Shown here: positions 32,998 through 42,662 of the stretch, piece by piece
Numbering within the stretch: the stretch's first letter is position 1
How the letters are laid out: the number at the start of each line of letters is the position of its first letter
NCBI GenBank assembly: GCA_947561395.2
Contig: OX387186.1
Location: forward strand, 10,901,888 to 10,965,887
Direction: 5' to 3'
DNA length: 64,000 bases
Origin: Buxus sempervirens
Taxonomy: Eukaryota > Streptophyta > Magnoliopsida > Buxales > Buxaceae
The notes under the pieces: model-generated
What the model saw: only the letters and a program-made list of their open reading frames with translations
Told to the model about the DNA's origin: nothing
Databases searched by the model: none
Position numbers and translations under genes: made by a program

Positions 32998-35752
32998 TTA
33001 CCTTTCGAACCAAGTCTTAAATCGGGCATGATCGTACTTCGCCCGCTCCAATAATAACTGCATCTCAGCTCGACGAACCTCCACCTCCCTTTCATCCCTC
33101 ATATGCTCCTCCAAACGGTGACGGCTCGATTCGATCAGCAGCATCTGAGTCTGGATAGATTCTTTAAGATGATGTTCCTCAGATTGTAGCCGAGATAAAT
33201 CGTCCGAAGCAGTATCTGATGGATCACCAGCAATAGAGCCCTGGCCAAGAGAATTTTTATGAAGAGACCACCTCAAAGTCTCCAAATGGCGATTATGACC
33301 ATATACAGCACGAATTTCTTGACGAAAATCGGAACATCTCACGTTGACAGAACGGAGAAAGTCCATGGCTTCCCTTAGCTGCGGCACGGCACTGTAAAAA
33401 CCAAGCATGGACATTAGCCGATCTCCGGTTGAACGATCCCCGCGAGAATTCATCACTATGGCTCTGCATATCAACAATCGAACTTCTGACAAATCTTCGT
33501 CAGAAAGTTCTTCAGGCTGACGAAGAACAAAAGAGCGGAGTTCGTTCCAACTGTCAAAATCCGGAAGAAATGCCGGAAGAAGGTCATGAAATTCGGGAGA
33601 TGAAAGACAACGGTCTACTTCCATGAAGCAAAACCTGACAAATCCGAAGCAAGTACCAGGGAGGGGTCTATAATTTTCTTCCTTGGCCACCGGAATTTTT
33701 GGCTCAGAAGGTAATTCACCAGAAGAGGAACCAGAGGAAGCAGCACCAGGAACAGTGGATGGACCAGCTTCATCAACCACGGGACGAGGGAAGAAAGGAG
33801 CCGGCCTAGGTGCACTAGGCAACGGATCGGTCGAAGGAGTGACAAATCGAGTTGAGGTTGGGGGACTAGCATAATGAAATGCACGAGGAGGAGTCGGCAT
33901 GGGAGTTGATCTACCACTACTCCCACAATGAACGGGAGGCCCATGCTGAGGACGAAATAAATCGATATCTTCTTCCTCGTCCGAAGAATCATCAGACAAG
34001 ACGACACGCTCACCTGGACGCCGAACTCGGAGTCGCAAACTGGAGCGAGTAACGTAAGCACGACCGTCCGATACCTCACCAATCTTCCGCTTTTTCAAAG
34101 GCGACTGTTTGGAAGAAGGGTTGCTCCGACTGGCAGAAACCTTGGAAGGTCGCCTCCAGTTAAAGGTGACCGACGTCTTGGATTTCTTTTTCTTACTCTT
34201 CACATTGGAGGATCGAGGATCATCTAATAAAGAAAAAGAAAGTCAGACGCGACCGAATAGAGAAGATCAATTTACAAAAACATAAACGAAAGTTACCTGG
34301 GTAACGGGCCTCATAATACCCGCGGAGTTTGCCTATACTCGCTATATCGACCGCATTCGGTCGAAATAGCGCAGTATACGACTCTGCATCAAGCCGGACA
34401 AAGTCAGAGTAAAGCTGAGACCACCATCGACGAAAGGAAGGTTCAACTGAGGATTCCCGGGGAAGAGGATAATTGCGGAAGCGAGCAGAAAGATCGCGGA
34501 ACCGAGAAGTTGCTAATGACAGGTAACTAGGGCTCAAAACAGACCGAGAGCCACCATTGGTAGATGAAAACACCACCAGAGGAATGCCTTGGCCATAACC
34601 AAGTTGCCGACTGACGAAATGCGGCAGATATATTTCCACCCCTTCTCTTCTAGAAGTGGCAGGAGCATCTCGGTTGTGCAAGCCAAAAGGAAGCTCACGG
34701 GCAATAAGAAAACTGGCCGTCGCACGTCGGCGAGCTTCTGGAGAAGAATTGATGGCAGCATAAAGGGGAGACCCATGAAATTGGTCTAGAGAAAAGTGAT
34801 GGAATAAAGGAGGATTATTTTCCTGTAGACCTACCAGGAAGAAATCAAGAACAGCCGTGAAAGATAATTGAATAGGTGTTGCGGTAAGCCAGCGACGGCC
34901 GGCATAGTAATAATTAGGAAAAGGATTGTCTACGGCTGTACAGAAAAAGCCGGGAAAGTATTCATAAAACCAGAATTGTAAAAACCAAAGAGGGCCACTG
35001 GCAACCCCTAATCGGCCGAAAGACAGACTGTGTAAACCACGGTAGACCTGGCTGAGAAAGAAAGGGGCTAGAGCCAAACGGCGACCATGGGCCAGGGCTA
35101 CCGCAATACCGGCAAACTCCTTTACCATCTGAGCAGATGGGCCACAGCAGAAAAAATGGCAAAGAAAAAACAGCAAGAAAGAGCAATGCTCTTGAAGGGA
35201 AGGAGGATTATCGTCATTTGGAACTCGCTCAGCACGAACAAAGGTGCCGAAAGCAGAAGAAGCATGAGCGGTGTTAAAAACAGAAGATGAGAAAACAGAC
35301 AGGGTAGAATCTACTTCTTCCCCAAGGACTGAAAGACCTGTGATGCAGCAAACATCCAACAGGGTCGGGGTCATAGGCCCATGGTAAAAGGAGAAGGTGT
35401 TAGAACCCCGACACCAGAAAAATGAGGCCACTCCAAGCAAAATAGGATTGAAGGGAATGTAGAAGGTGGAATAGAAGATCATCTCCGCCAAACCTAGCCT
35501 AACCCAGGTCTCCAAATAATAAGACCGTAAACGCTCAACCCATTTGTTCCACTCAGGGGAACACTTAGGCCAGGAGCGAGGAAGAGTAATCAGATTACCC
35601 CATCTCACAGGATCAGAGGCGCTGATCAAATGGTAGGAAGAATGAAGGACCTTTGGAGCCTTTTCCGTCTCGTCATCAGTGCATGGACCAAGAACAGGAC
35701 CATCCTCACCATCAAGGAACAGATTTAAGTCGTTAGGGTTGTCGTCCGCCAT
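32998..35752 (-). CDS. Antisense PMD-domain gene A (2 exons, open frame)
   Basis: This gene encodes an 893-aa protein, opposite to gag-pol. Exon 1 (35752-34297) and exon 2 (34223-32998) join in phase 1 across a 73-nt intron (CCCAG|GTAACT ... TTTATTAG|ATGATC), and the frame stays open. Exon 1 looks like the plant mobile domain (aminotransferase-like PMD). It shows WNKWVERL, FYHGPMTPTLLDVCCITG, LALAPFFLSQVYRGL, GPLWFLQFWFYEYFP and LPHFVSRQLGYGQGIP. Exon 2 carries basic clusters KSKKKKSK and KKRKIGE (possible nuclear signals), a Ser/Pro/acidic stretch, and a C-terminal segment likely to be coiled coil. PMD proteins occur in host factors (MAIN/MAIL family) and in transposons. Its role here is unknown; it could affect silencing or nuclear import. 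The clean joined frame implies selection or recent acquisition. Confidence 0.8.
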
Positions 35753-35812
35753 GATCGATACTAGAAACCAGAGAAGAAAAGCTCGAAGGAAGAAGAAGAC
35801 GAAACGAAACAA

Positions 35813-36075
35813 GGAAACGTCTGCAGAAAGGAGAGCTCGTAATTATTCAAAATATCGAGAAGGGCGGTGATAAGACTGCTGTCTTCCCGAAAAAGAGGTT
35901 GATAGTACGATCGCCTTCCCGAAGAAATCGAAACGGCGGCTCGATATCTTCTCGAAAAAAGCGTTTTTAAGGGTAAAGATCATACGGATGAATCAAATTG
36001 AAAAAGGAGCCGATTCTGACGGCTAGGACAGTTGGCAAAATGGATTCCAAAAAAGAGTTTAATTCATTAAATGCT
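35813..36075. promoter_or_regulatory. Spacer between antisense genes A and B
   Basis: About 260 bp separate the 3' end of gene B from the start of gene A, and must hold gene A's promoter and leader if it is transcribed separately. No convincing TATA box was chosen. Confidence 0.3.
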
Positions 36076-39000
36076 TTACAAAGAAGTATTTAAAATGGCA
36101 GAATATATACGGTCAAAAGACTCTTGGGCAGACCGTCTTTCTTCAACCAAAGTGGACCGAAGCAGAGAGGAACCTCGAGCCAATTCTATCTCCGATTTCA
36201 GCTCGTGGGAGATCTCGATGCACTGACGGGTCTTCTCTTTCAAGGTGTCATCAATAGAGTTATGTGTACGAAGAAGTTCCTCCCGTTGATTTACAAGATC
36301 AGATCTTCTAGATTGAAACTCAGCAATTTGACGGTCGACCGCCGAAATGTCATCATTAATAATATTTATACGGTGGGCCGCATCAGTAAACTGATGATGA
36401 CAAATCTCGCGCTCATTCCTCAACTGTTGCAAAAGTTGATATCGGCCATCAACAGAATCGGCCGTATTACTCATCTCATGTAATTTGGCCGAAAGATGGT
36501 CAAAGACAACTTTATAAGGGTAGAGGAAAGTAAGTTGAGAGAACACCGATTTGACCTCAGGAGATACAGAAGACAGATCCCGAAGTTGTGCAGCCAATGC
36601 CATCACACGGGTAAGAGTCTCTTCGGAAATACCAATTATTCCTGGAGAGAGGAGGCGAATAGTTTCCGATCGGATACTCGTTGGAGATAAGGGCTCAGAT
36701 GAACCGTCAGATGAGAGAGTAGAACAGACATCGTTCAATATAGTATCCAATCGACCATCACCAGGGAGTGGTTCCGCAGCAAAAGAAGGAATAAGCGATG
36801 AACTGGAACTCCCCAAGTCAATAAGCTTTTGCTTCGAACGATTAATATCAACTTCCGCTGCTGTAACAGGAGAATCAGAAGGAATATCGGCCAAGGCAGA
36901 AAGGCTGGAAGGCCCAACAGAGATAGTAGACGTTGCAATCCCAACTAACGGTAAGGTTGCACTCTGCTCATATCCAGGAGGTAAGTCGGGAGACGGACTT
37001 CTTTCTGGAGAAACCTCTCGAATGGATAAATGCTCCTGATCTTCAGGGAGTGCTAAAGGGGCTGCTGCAGCGACACTACCAGGAGAATCCAATGCTTCGG
37101 TAGGAACAGAGAAATTGGCCGAATCAAAAACAGACATGGGATCAACAACCAGATCCGAAGAAGATTCCATGACATTGGAAGAAAAAGCAGTTGGACCCGA
37201 GGAACTCGCAGCCTAGAAGAATGAGGTGTCAGAAAGAAAAATCAAACTAAGAAGATGAGCAATAAAGATTCAGTACCTTCCGAGGACGCCGTCGTAGTGG
37301 GACATCATCGGGATCCTCATCATCTTCATACGGGACAATCGAGAGAGGACATTCTGGTGACAACGCGTCATCTTCGGCCAATTCCCCGGAAGGAGAAGTA
37401 TGAGCCTCCAAGGTAAGCAACGGCGTTTCACCGGGTGGCCGTATACCTGAACTAATATCTTCTTGGACAGGTTCAGGCAAAAGTGCAAGTGGACTAGCCT
37501 CCAAAGCTAGAGGCGGAACTTTACCTAATGACAGAAAAATTGAGTGAACATCAAACGGATCAGAAGCAAGAAAGATAAGAATATACCTTCTTGGATAGGT
37601 GAAGCCGGAGGCTCAAACAGACCCATCCTTTCCAGATAATAATCGGCCGAATAACGGCAGATATTGTTCCACAACGATTTCCACCAAACACGGAAATCAC
37701 AGCGACAGTCGTAACGACGAGGAAGAAAGGGAAGTCGAAATTCAACGGCAGCAGCTTTATAAGCATCTTCCATGTCGGCAGCTTCGGCTACAGTGACAGA
37801 CGGTCGATCAACAGGTTTGGCATTAACTGTGAACAAACCATCTACTTCAAATAAGGGAATCCTCTGTTCGCATTGAAATTGCCGGCCGACACAATTGGGC
37901 AAGTATACTTCATACCCCGGTTTCTTGTTAATTGACTTCACAGCATAATTTAAATTTCGAGCCTTCAGAAAACTGGCCCAGATAAGATGCTGCTCGTCAG
38001 TTATGTCATCCACCATTGAAAGGAAACCGGGAGAATTTGAGGAGACTTCAAAAGGAGGAGTAGGAAAATAATGAAGAAACGGAAACATTCGGAAAAAGAT
38101 AGAACAGCTGGTGTGGCAGCCAAACAGGCATGGCCACCAAAATCAGAAGGCATGTTAGGAGTGATCGGTACTTGAGCATAAAACTGGGATGGAAAATAGT
38201 GATAAGCCCAAAATTGGAGGAACCACAATGGCCCCCCAGGATTTTGAAGGGAGCCATGAACAAACTCTTGAAGTGAACGGTATAAAACCGATAAAAAGTA
38301 AGGAGCAAGGGCAACTTCATACTCACCCAGAATTAACTTGACCAATGAGTAATACTCTTTGGTAACTGCTTGGGCCTTGGAACAGAATACAAAGTTGCAG
38401 AAAAAATAAAGGAGAAAGTAGAAGTGTTCCACCTCATCTGCATAAGCTGGAGGCCTGAATTTGGCACAGTCCTTGATGTAGGACCGATAAGATGAATGAA
38501 TTGAAGTCGGTGGAGATTCGCTCTCTGACGGTGGAGGTTCATGCTCGGACAGCACAATACCTTTTTGCCGAGAAGATCGTGCCTTCTTGAAAGCCCTATT
38601 ATTCTTCGTTGAGGGTTGCTTTCTTTTCTTTTCTAATTCTTTCCCTTTGTCACCCACCTCCATCGGAGGTAAATGCTGATAATCCTTAAGGTCCGCCATA
38701 CCGACCCGGATCTCATGACCAGTCGCGAAGAAACCAGTAATAAAGCAGATATCCAGGACAGTAGGAGTCATCATTCCGCAGGGGAAATTGAAGGTGTTGG
38801 TATGAGTATTCCAGAATGAACTCATGGCGCAGAGAAGATCGCGATTGCAGGGAATAGAGTGACACGAAAAGATAATCATGTCATAAATACCTGTCTTACG
38901 CCAAACAACGGCAAAACGATCCTTCATGCGGTCAACCCAAGCTTTCCATTCAGGGTAAGCAGTCGGCCAATTTCGAAAGCGAAGAGGTAGATGGAGATTC

Positions 39001-39146
39001 TCTTCGTCAGTAAAGAGTAAAGGGCCCCTTACTTTATCAGTCGGGGCCTCCAAAGGAGCATTACTGGCACAAATGAAGGGGCCTACAGATATCGAGTTGC
39101 CGAAAACTTCGACTGTAGAAGGATAGTGTATGAGATTGCCCGTCAT
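36076..39146 (-). pseudogene. Antisense PMD-domain gene B (3 exons, one frameshift)
   Basis: This is a diverged homologue of gene A in tandem with it. Exon 1 (39146-37587) has WKAWVDRM, MMTPTVLDICFITG, VALAPYFLSVLYRSL, GPLWFLQFWAYHYFP and, after a frame change at about 38060-38100, LPNCVGRQFQCEQRIP. Exon 2 (37524-37277) and exon 3 (37212-36076) join by GT-AG introns in phases 1 and 0. The C-terminus of exon 3 is strongly coiled-coil-like (QLRNEREICHHQF...EIELARG). The single shift within LSFSECFRFF...HYFPTPP is the only lesion I see, so the gene is recently broken or uses an unseen splice. Compared with gene A it has an extra basic insert (KELEKKRKQPSTKNN...) and one more intron. A TATA-like CTATAAAC lies at about 39215-39222. 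Confidence 0.72.
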
Positions 39147-39360
39147 TGAAGACAAAGAGGAAGAAAAAACAAACAGCCAAAAAGAAAGAGTAAAGTAAAA
39201 TCTTGGCTGTGGTAGTTTATAGAAGGCGAAATCCGAAAAGTTTCATCATTACGATCGTAGGGAAACGGCGCGATCTTTTCACATCAAACGACGGACAAAT
39301 TTTGAAAAACCCAAAAATACTTACTCATCACACCGACCGATGACGGCGTCACAAGTAAGT

Positions 39361-39370
39361 AGGGGGGCAA
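39361..39370 (+). other. Polypurine tract
   Basis: AGGGGGGCAA directly precedes the 3' LTR, the normal position for plus-strand priming. The upstream bases AAGTAAGT extend the purine-rich stretch. Confidence 0.75.
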
Positions 39371-40459
39371 TGTTTACACCCTATATAACCGACGAATAAG
39401 AAAAGGACACGTGGTGCCTAGGTGGCTTGGTTAGGCCACGGCCCGTAGACTTTGAAGGGTTGAGCCGACCACGTCAGCACGCATACAGAAGAATGCGGTT
39501 CAAGCCACGCAAGCAAATAAGACAAAACCATAAATATCAGAAGATCGTGCCATCGGCCGTTCAAGAACAGAATTATTAGGTCATGGCCGGGCGGTTATCA
39601 CTTTGAAACAGAGAACTGACGATAAACAACCGCCATGAAGATCGTGCGAGAGTAGGAAGTTGAGCAACCATCAAGGAGCGGCTATAAAAGGCCTCAATTC
39701 GAAGAGCTCGAGGACACAATCCACACAACCGCAACCGGTTATTATATTATTTTGATCATCCGTGATCCTTTATCCCCTCTAACACAGACGGATAAACTAG
39801 GACTTCTCTCACTGCTTCCAGTCGCAGTGACATCTTCGACCCCTCTTTACTCCGATTAACACCAGAATCCTGCCACCGGAGAGTAAGTTGAGGCCGCCCC
39901 TGACTCGCAGTTCTGTATTTACGGAATCCCGAGCAGCCGGTCCCGAGACTCGCTCTGTTCACGCCAGGTGACTTGTGTATTTTCGGGTAAGCAGCAATCC
40001 AAGGTGAACCCCCTGAATCGACTTTGTAAGCAGCCGCCCCCTTCCTCCTGCGCTTATACCCGATTACGGCTATAAGACCAGGACAGGCCGGTCCTGCGAG
40101 CCCTGTCAGTTTTCTTTTGTACTTTTTGTTTCCATTTTGAGGATTATCTGTTGTCGCTTTCGGCTATTTGGCCGATTTTATAATAAAGGGATTTGTGTGC
40201 CGTTAGTTGCTTTTACTTTCAAACACTTACAAGAACCCGAAACGAAGACCGAACTCCTAGTCTTCATACCATCGCCTGACCGACTTTATTACAGGTGACT
40301 TGCAGTACGACTGAACCGATCCCGGTTCAGATTCGGAACAGGTGCCCGGGGTCAGGAATCGACTCGAAAATCTTTGTATCAAACGATACTGGCACGCCCG
40401 CGTAGAGACACATCATCACCACAGACACGTGTCCACACCGGCCCATTTTTGGAGCAACA
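39371..40459 (+). repeat. 3' LTR
   Basis: This 1,089-bp LTR is nearly identical to the 5' LTR (one base differs). It ends GAGCAACA and is followed by the GATTG target duplication at 40460-40464. Confidence 0.97.
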
Positions 40460-40464
40460 GATTG

Positions 40465-40780
40465 GCACTACAAGAGACATAGCATGTGTAACGAGTTCTC
40501 TACCAATTACTAGTTGTATCAATGATTTTCAAGTTAGGGGTGTTAGTTCGGTTTAAACTGAAAACTTCTTGAATCATACCCAAAAAATCGGTTTATGCTA
40601 ACTACTTTGGTTTAGGATTAATCCGAATAAATTTGGTTCAGTTTCGGTTAGAAATTTTAGCTTTGAATTTAAGTTTTTTTAAACAACTTGATTAATTTGA
40701 TTTGGTTTGTTACTTGGATTGTGTTATGTGACTTATGTCATTAGCCCAACCTTGAAAAGCAAAGTAACAAGGAACAGCGC
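40465..40780. other. Spacer between 3' LTR and hydrolase leader
   Basis: There is no gene. The sequence is rich in GGTTT/TTCGG motifs (about 40545-40735), similar to stretches near 11.7-12.0 kb and 54.2-54.4 kb, and is probably an old degenerate repeat. It must also hold what remains of the hydrolase promoter. Confidence 0.4.
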
Positions 40781-40999
40781 CATGGTCCAAACCAATCCAA
40801 CCTAGGACCCAATTTTCCTCCAAGCTAAAATTGTTGCGGAATCGGTACTTCTACGATTGAGATCCAAGAACTCGTCAACTTATGTCTTTAAGAGTTAGTT
40901 CTCATATTTATTTCGTTTAATTTATTTATTCTGCCGTTACCGCTCTTTTATTTCGATCGAAAAGGGTTTCCGAAAATTTTGTGTCTTCCGCTCAATCTT

Positions 41000-41610
41000 G
41001 TAAGTTGTTCCGGGTATGATTTCCTTTCGCTTCACATTACGGTGAAGATTATGAAGCTTAAATCCCCTGAAAAGATGGGTTTGATGGAGAATTTCTTGAT
41101 TTTGTGACTCATTTCTTCAAATTCCTTTCTGTTCTGGATTATACGTTTATATTTAAATCGGTTGCCATTTGTATTTACTTCCCGAGAATCGTTAAGACGG
41201 TTGAATCTGATCCCTGATTCTTGCTAGTTTGTTTTTGTACTGCCGTCTCATTTTCCTATAGGCGATGAGTTTGTTGAATTATATGCTAGTAGTCTTCCAA
41301 ACCCCATTACAATTCATAGAGGTTTCTGAGATTATTATTATTAGTAATTTATCTTGCTTGATTCGCCGAATGCTTTTGGGTTTCGGGTTTTCTTCATTCT
41401 TATCTATTTATTTTTTGAATATTTCACGCCCCTGTGAGCGTAAACTTTGGTGTTTGATGAAAAAATCTTCTCGTTATTAGCTTGAAGCCTTCATTATCTG
41501 TAACAAATCGTCAAGAAAACTCAGGGACTGCCGTGAAGTCCTTACATTTTGCCCTATTTATCTCAAATTTTGAAGAACGGATCAACAAATTAGGCTTTCT
41601 GTATTTGCAG
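41000..41610 (+). other. Probable 5'UTR intron of the hydrolase gene
   Basis: A donor AATCTT|GTAAGTTG at 41000 and an acceptor TATTTGCAG|TA at 41610 would remove 611 nt and leave the ATG 2 nt into the next exon. The upstream leader would lie within about 40780-40999. Confidence 0.55.
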
Positions 41611-41612
41611 TA

Positions 41613-42662
41613 ATGTTAAGGCGAGGGAACAAACAAATGAAGCCATGGTGCAACATGCAGAACATTCAGGTTTCAGCTCTTACTGTGTCTGTGATCCTAG
41701 TTCTCTTTTCCTTGGGAATGTTATTTAGCTACAAGGGAGGGAGACCCAGTTCTTCATTTAATCGTCCAAAGTTAAAATGGAACAGCTTTCAATCTTCAGT
41801 TCAATTACACCCGACTTTAGAGTTCAGGAATGGAACAGATGTAATATCACAAATACCCAATTCACCCAAGGCAGTTCTCTTTCTGGCGCATGGGTGCAAT
41901 GGTAAAGCTGTTAACTTCTGGGACAGATCTCCTTGTTGCCCAAATTGCATTGGTTTGCCAGAGGAACGGCTAATTGTCCTTCACGCTTTAGCACAAAAGT
42001 TTGCTGTCCTTGCTATATCAAGTGCAGGGAGATGCTGGACATTTGGGGAAGAAAGGTTAATTGTAAAAGGAATTATTAGATGGTGGGTTGAGAAAAACAA
42101 GCTTGAAAAGCTTCCTCTTGTTGCTTTAGGAGCTTCCTCTGGTGGGCATTTTGTTTCTGTTCTAGCCACTGATATGATATTTAGTAGTATCACACTCATG
42201 ATTGCAGAAGGGATGTTTGGCCAAATGGAGGTTCCAGAATACTACCCACCTACCCTCTTCGTGCACATGCCCAAAGATCGTGCAAGATCGCAGATGGTAG
42301 GTGAAAACATGGAAGCTTTGAGGCAGAAAGGTATCGCTGTTGCTGAGATTAAATGTATGGAGTTTCCTTTGTCCCCAAACTTTTTTTCGGACAGAATTCC
42401 CGGTGTTGATGAGACTGTCTCTACAAAGTTGTTTGAGCTGTTCAGGGACAAGGTCTTCATTGATGAGAACAGATATATGATTAAGGATGGACGTGCGACA
42501 CGTTGGAAAGAAGCTCTTAAAGAGAGAAAAGCTCTTTTTCCAAAAAATTATGAGTGGATCCATCACATTCAGGAGGAACTGAATCTTGCATTTGCATATC
42601 ATGAAATGACTAGCTTGCAGTCTGATCAGATCTTTCAGTGGTTTGAATCTCACATAAGCTAA
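41613..42662 (+). CDS. Membrane-anchored alpha/beta-hydrolase-like protein
   Basis: This single-exon gene encodes 349 aa. A short basic N-terminus is followed by one hydrophobic segment at about residues 19-40 (VSALTVSVILVLFSLGMLF), as in a type II membrane protein with a lumenal or extracellular catalytic part. The alpha/beta-hydrolase core includes FLAHGCNGKAVNFWD near the oxyanion position, a Cys pair (SPCCPNC), and the nucleophile elbow GASSGG (Ser about 175). Plants have conserved uncharacterised proteins of this type; I do not know the substrate. The ATG was chosen as the first after the leader-intron acceptor. The neighbouring Tat element ends about 1.15 kb upstream of it and so lies close to its promoter. 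Confidence 0.85.
   Translation: MLRRGNKQMKPWCNMQNIQVSALTVSVILVLFSLGMLFSYKGGRPSSSFNRPKLKWNSFQSSVQLHPTLEFRNGTDVISQIPNSPKAVLFLAHGCNGKAVNFWDRSPCCPNCIGLPEERLIVLHALAQKFAVLAISSAGRCWTFGEERLIVKGIIRWWVEKNKLEKLPLVALGASSGGHFVSVLATDMIFSSITLMIAEGMFGQMEVPEYYPPTLFVHMPKDRARSQMVGENMEALRQKGIAVAEIKCMEFPLSPNFFSDRIPGVDETVSTKLFELFRDKVFIDENRYMIKDGRATRWKEALKERKALFPKNYEWIHHIQEELNLAFAYHEMTSLQSDQIFQWFESHIS

Larger units (their letters stand above)
23878..40459 (+). mobile_element. Complete Ty3/gypsy Tat-type LTR retrotransposon, 16.6 kb
   Basis: The element is bounded by 1,089-bp LTRs starting TGTTTACACC and ending GGAGCAACA, and flanked by the 5-bp target duplication GATTG (23873-23877, 40460-40464). The order on plus is LTR, primer-binding-site candidate, gag, protease region, RT-RNase H-second RNase H-integrase, two antisense genes, polypurine tract, LTR. 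The extra archaeal-type RNase H after the normal one and the long 3' region with antisense ORFs are known hallmarks of the plant Tat group (Ogre, Retand and relatives). I saw one mismatch between the LTRs on direct reading. An in-frame TAG and a frame change interrupt gag-pol, so self-sufficiency is uncertain. Confidence 0.97.

Noticed and set aside
32998-39146. Antisense PMD genes as ordinary host genes lying between two solo LTRs
   Set aside because: The LTR pair shares one age and one target duplication, gag-pol and the polypurine tract are in normal positions, and Tat elements are known to carry antisense ORFs here.
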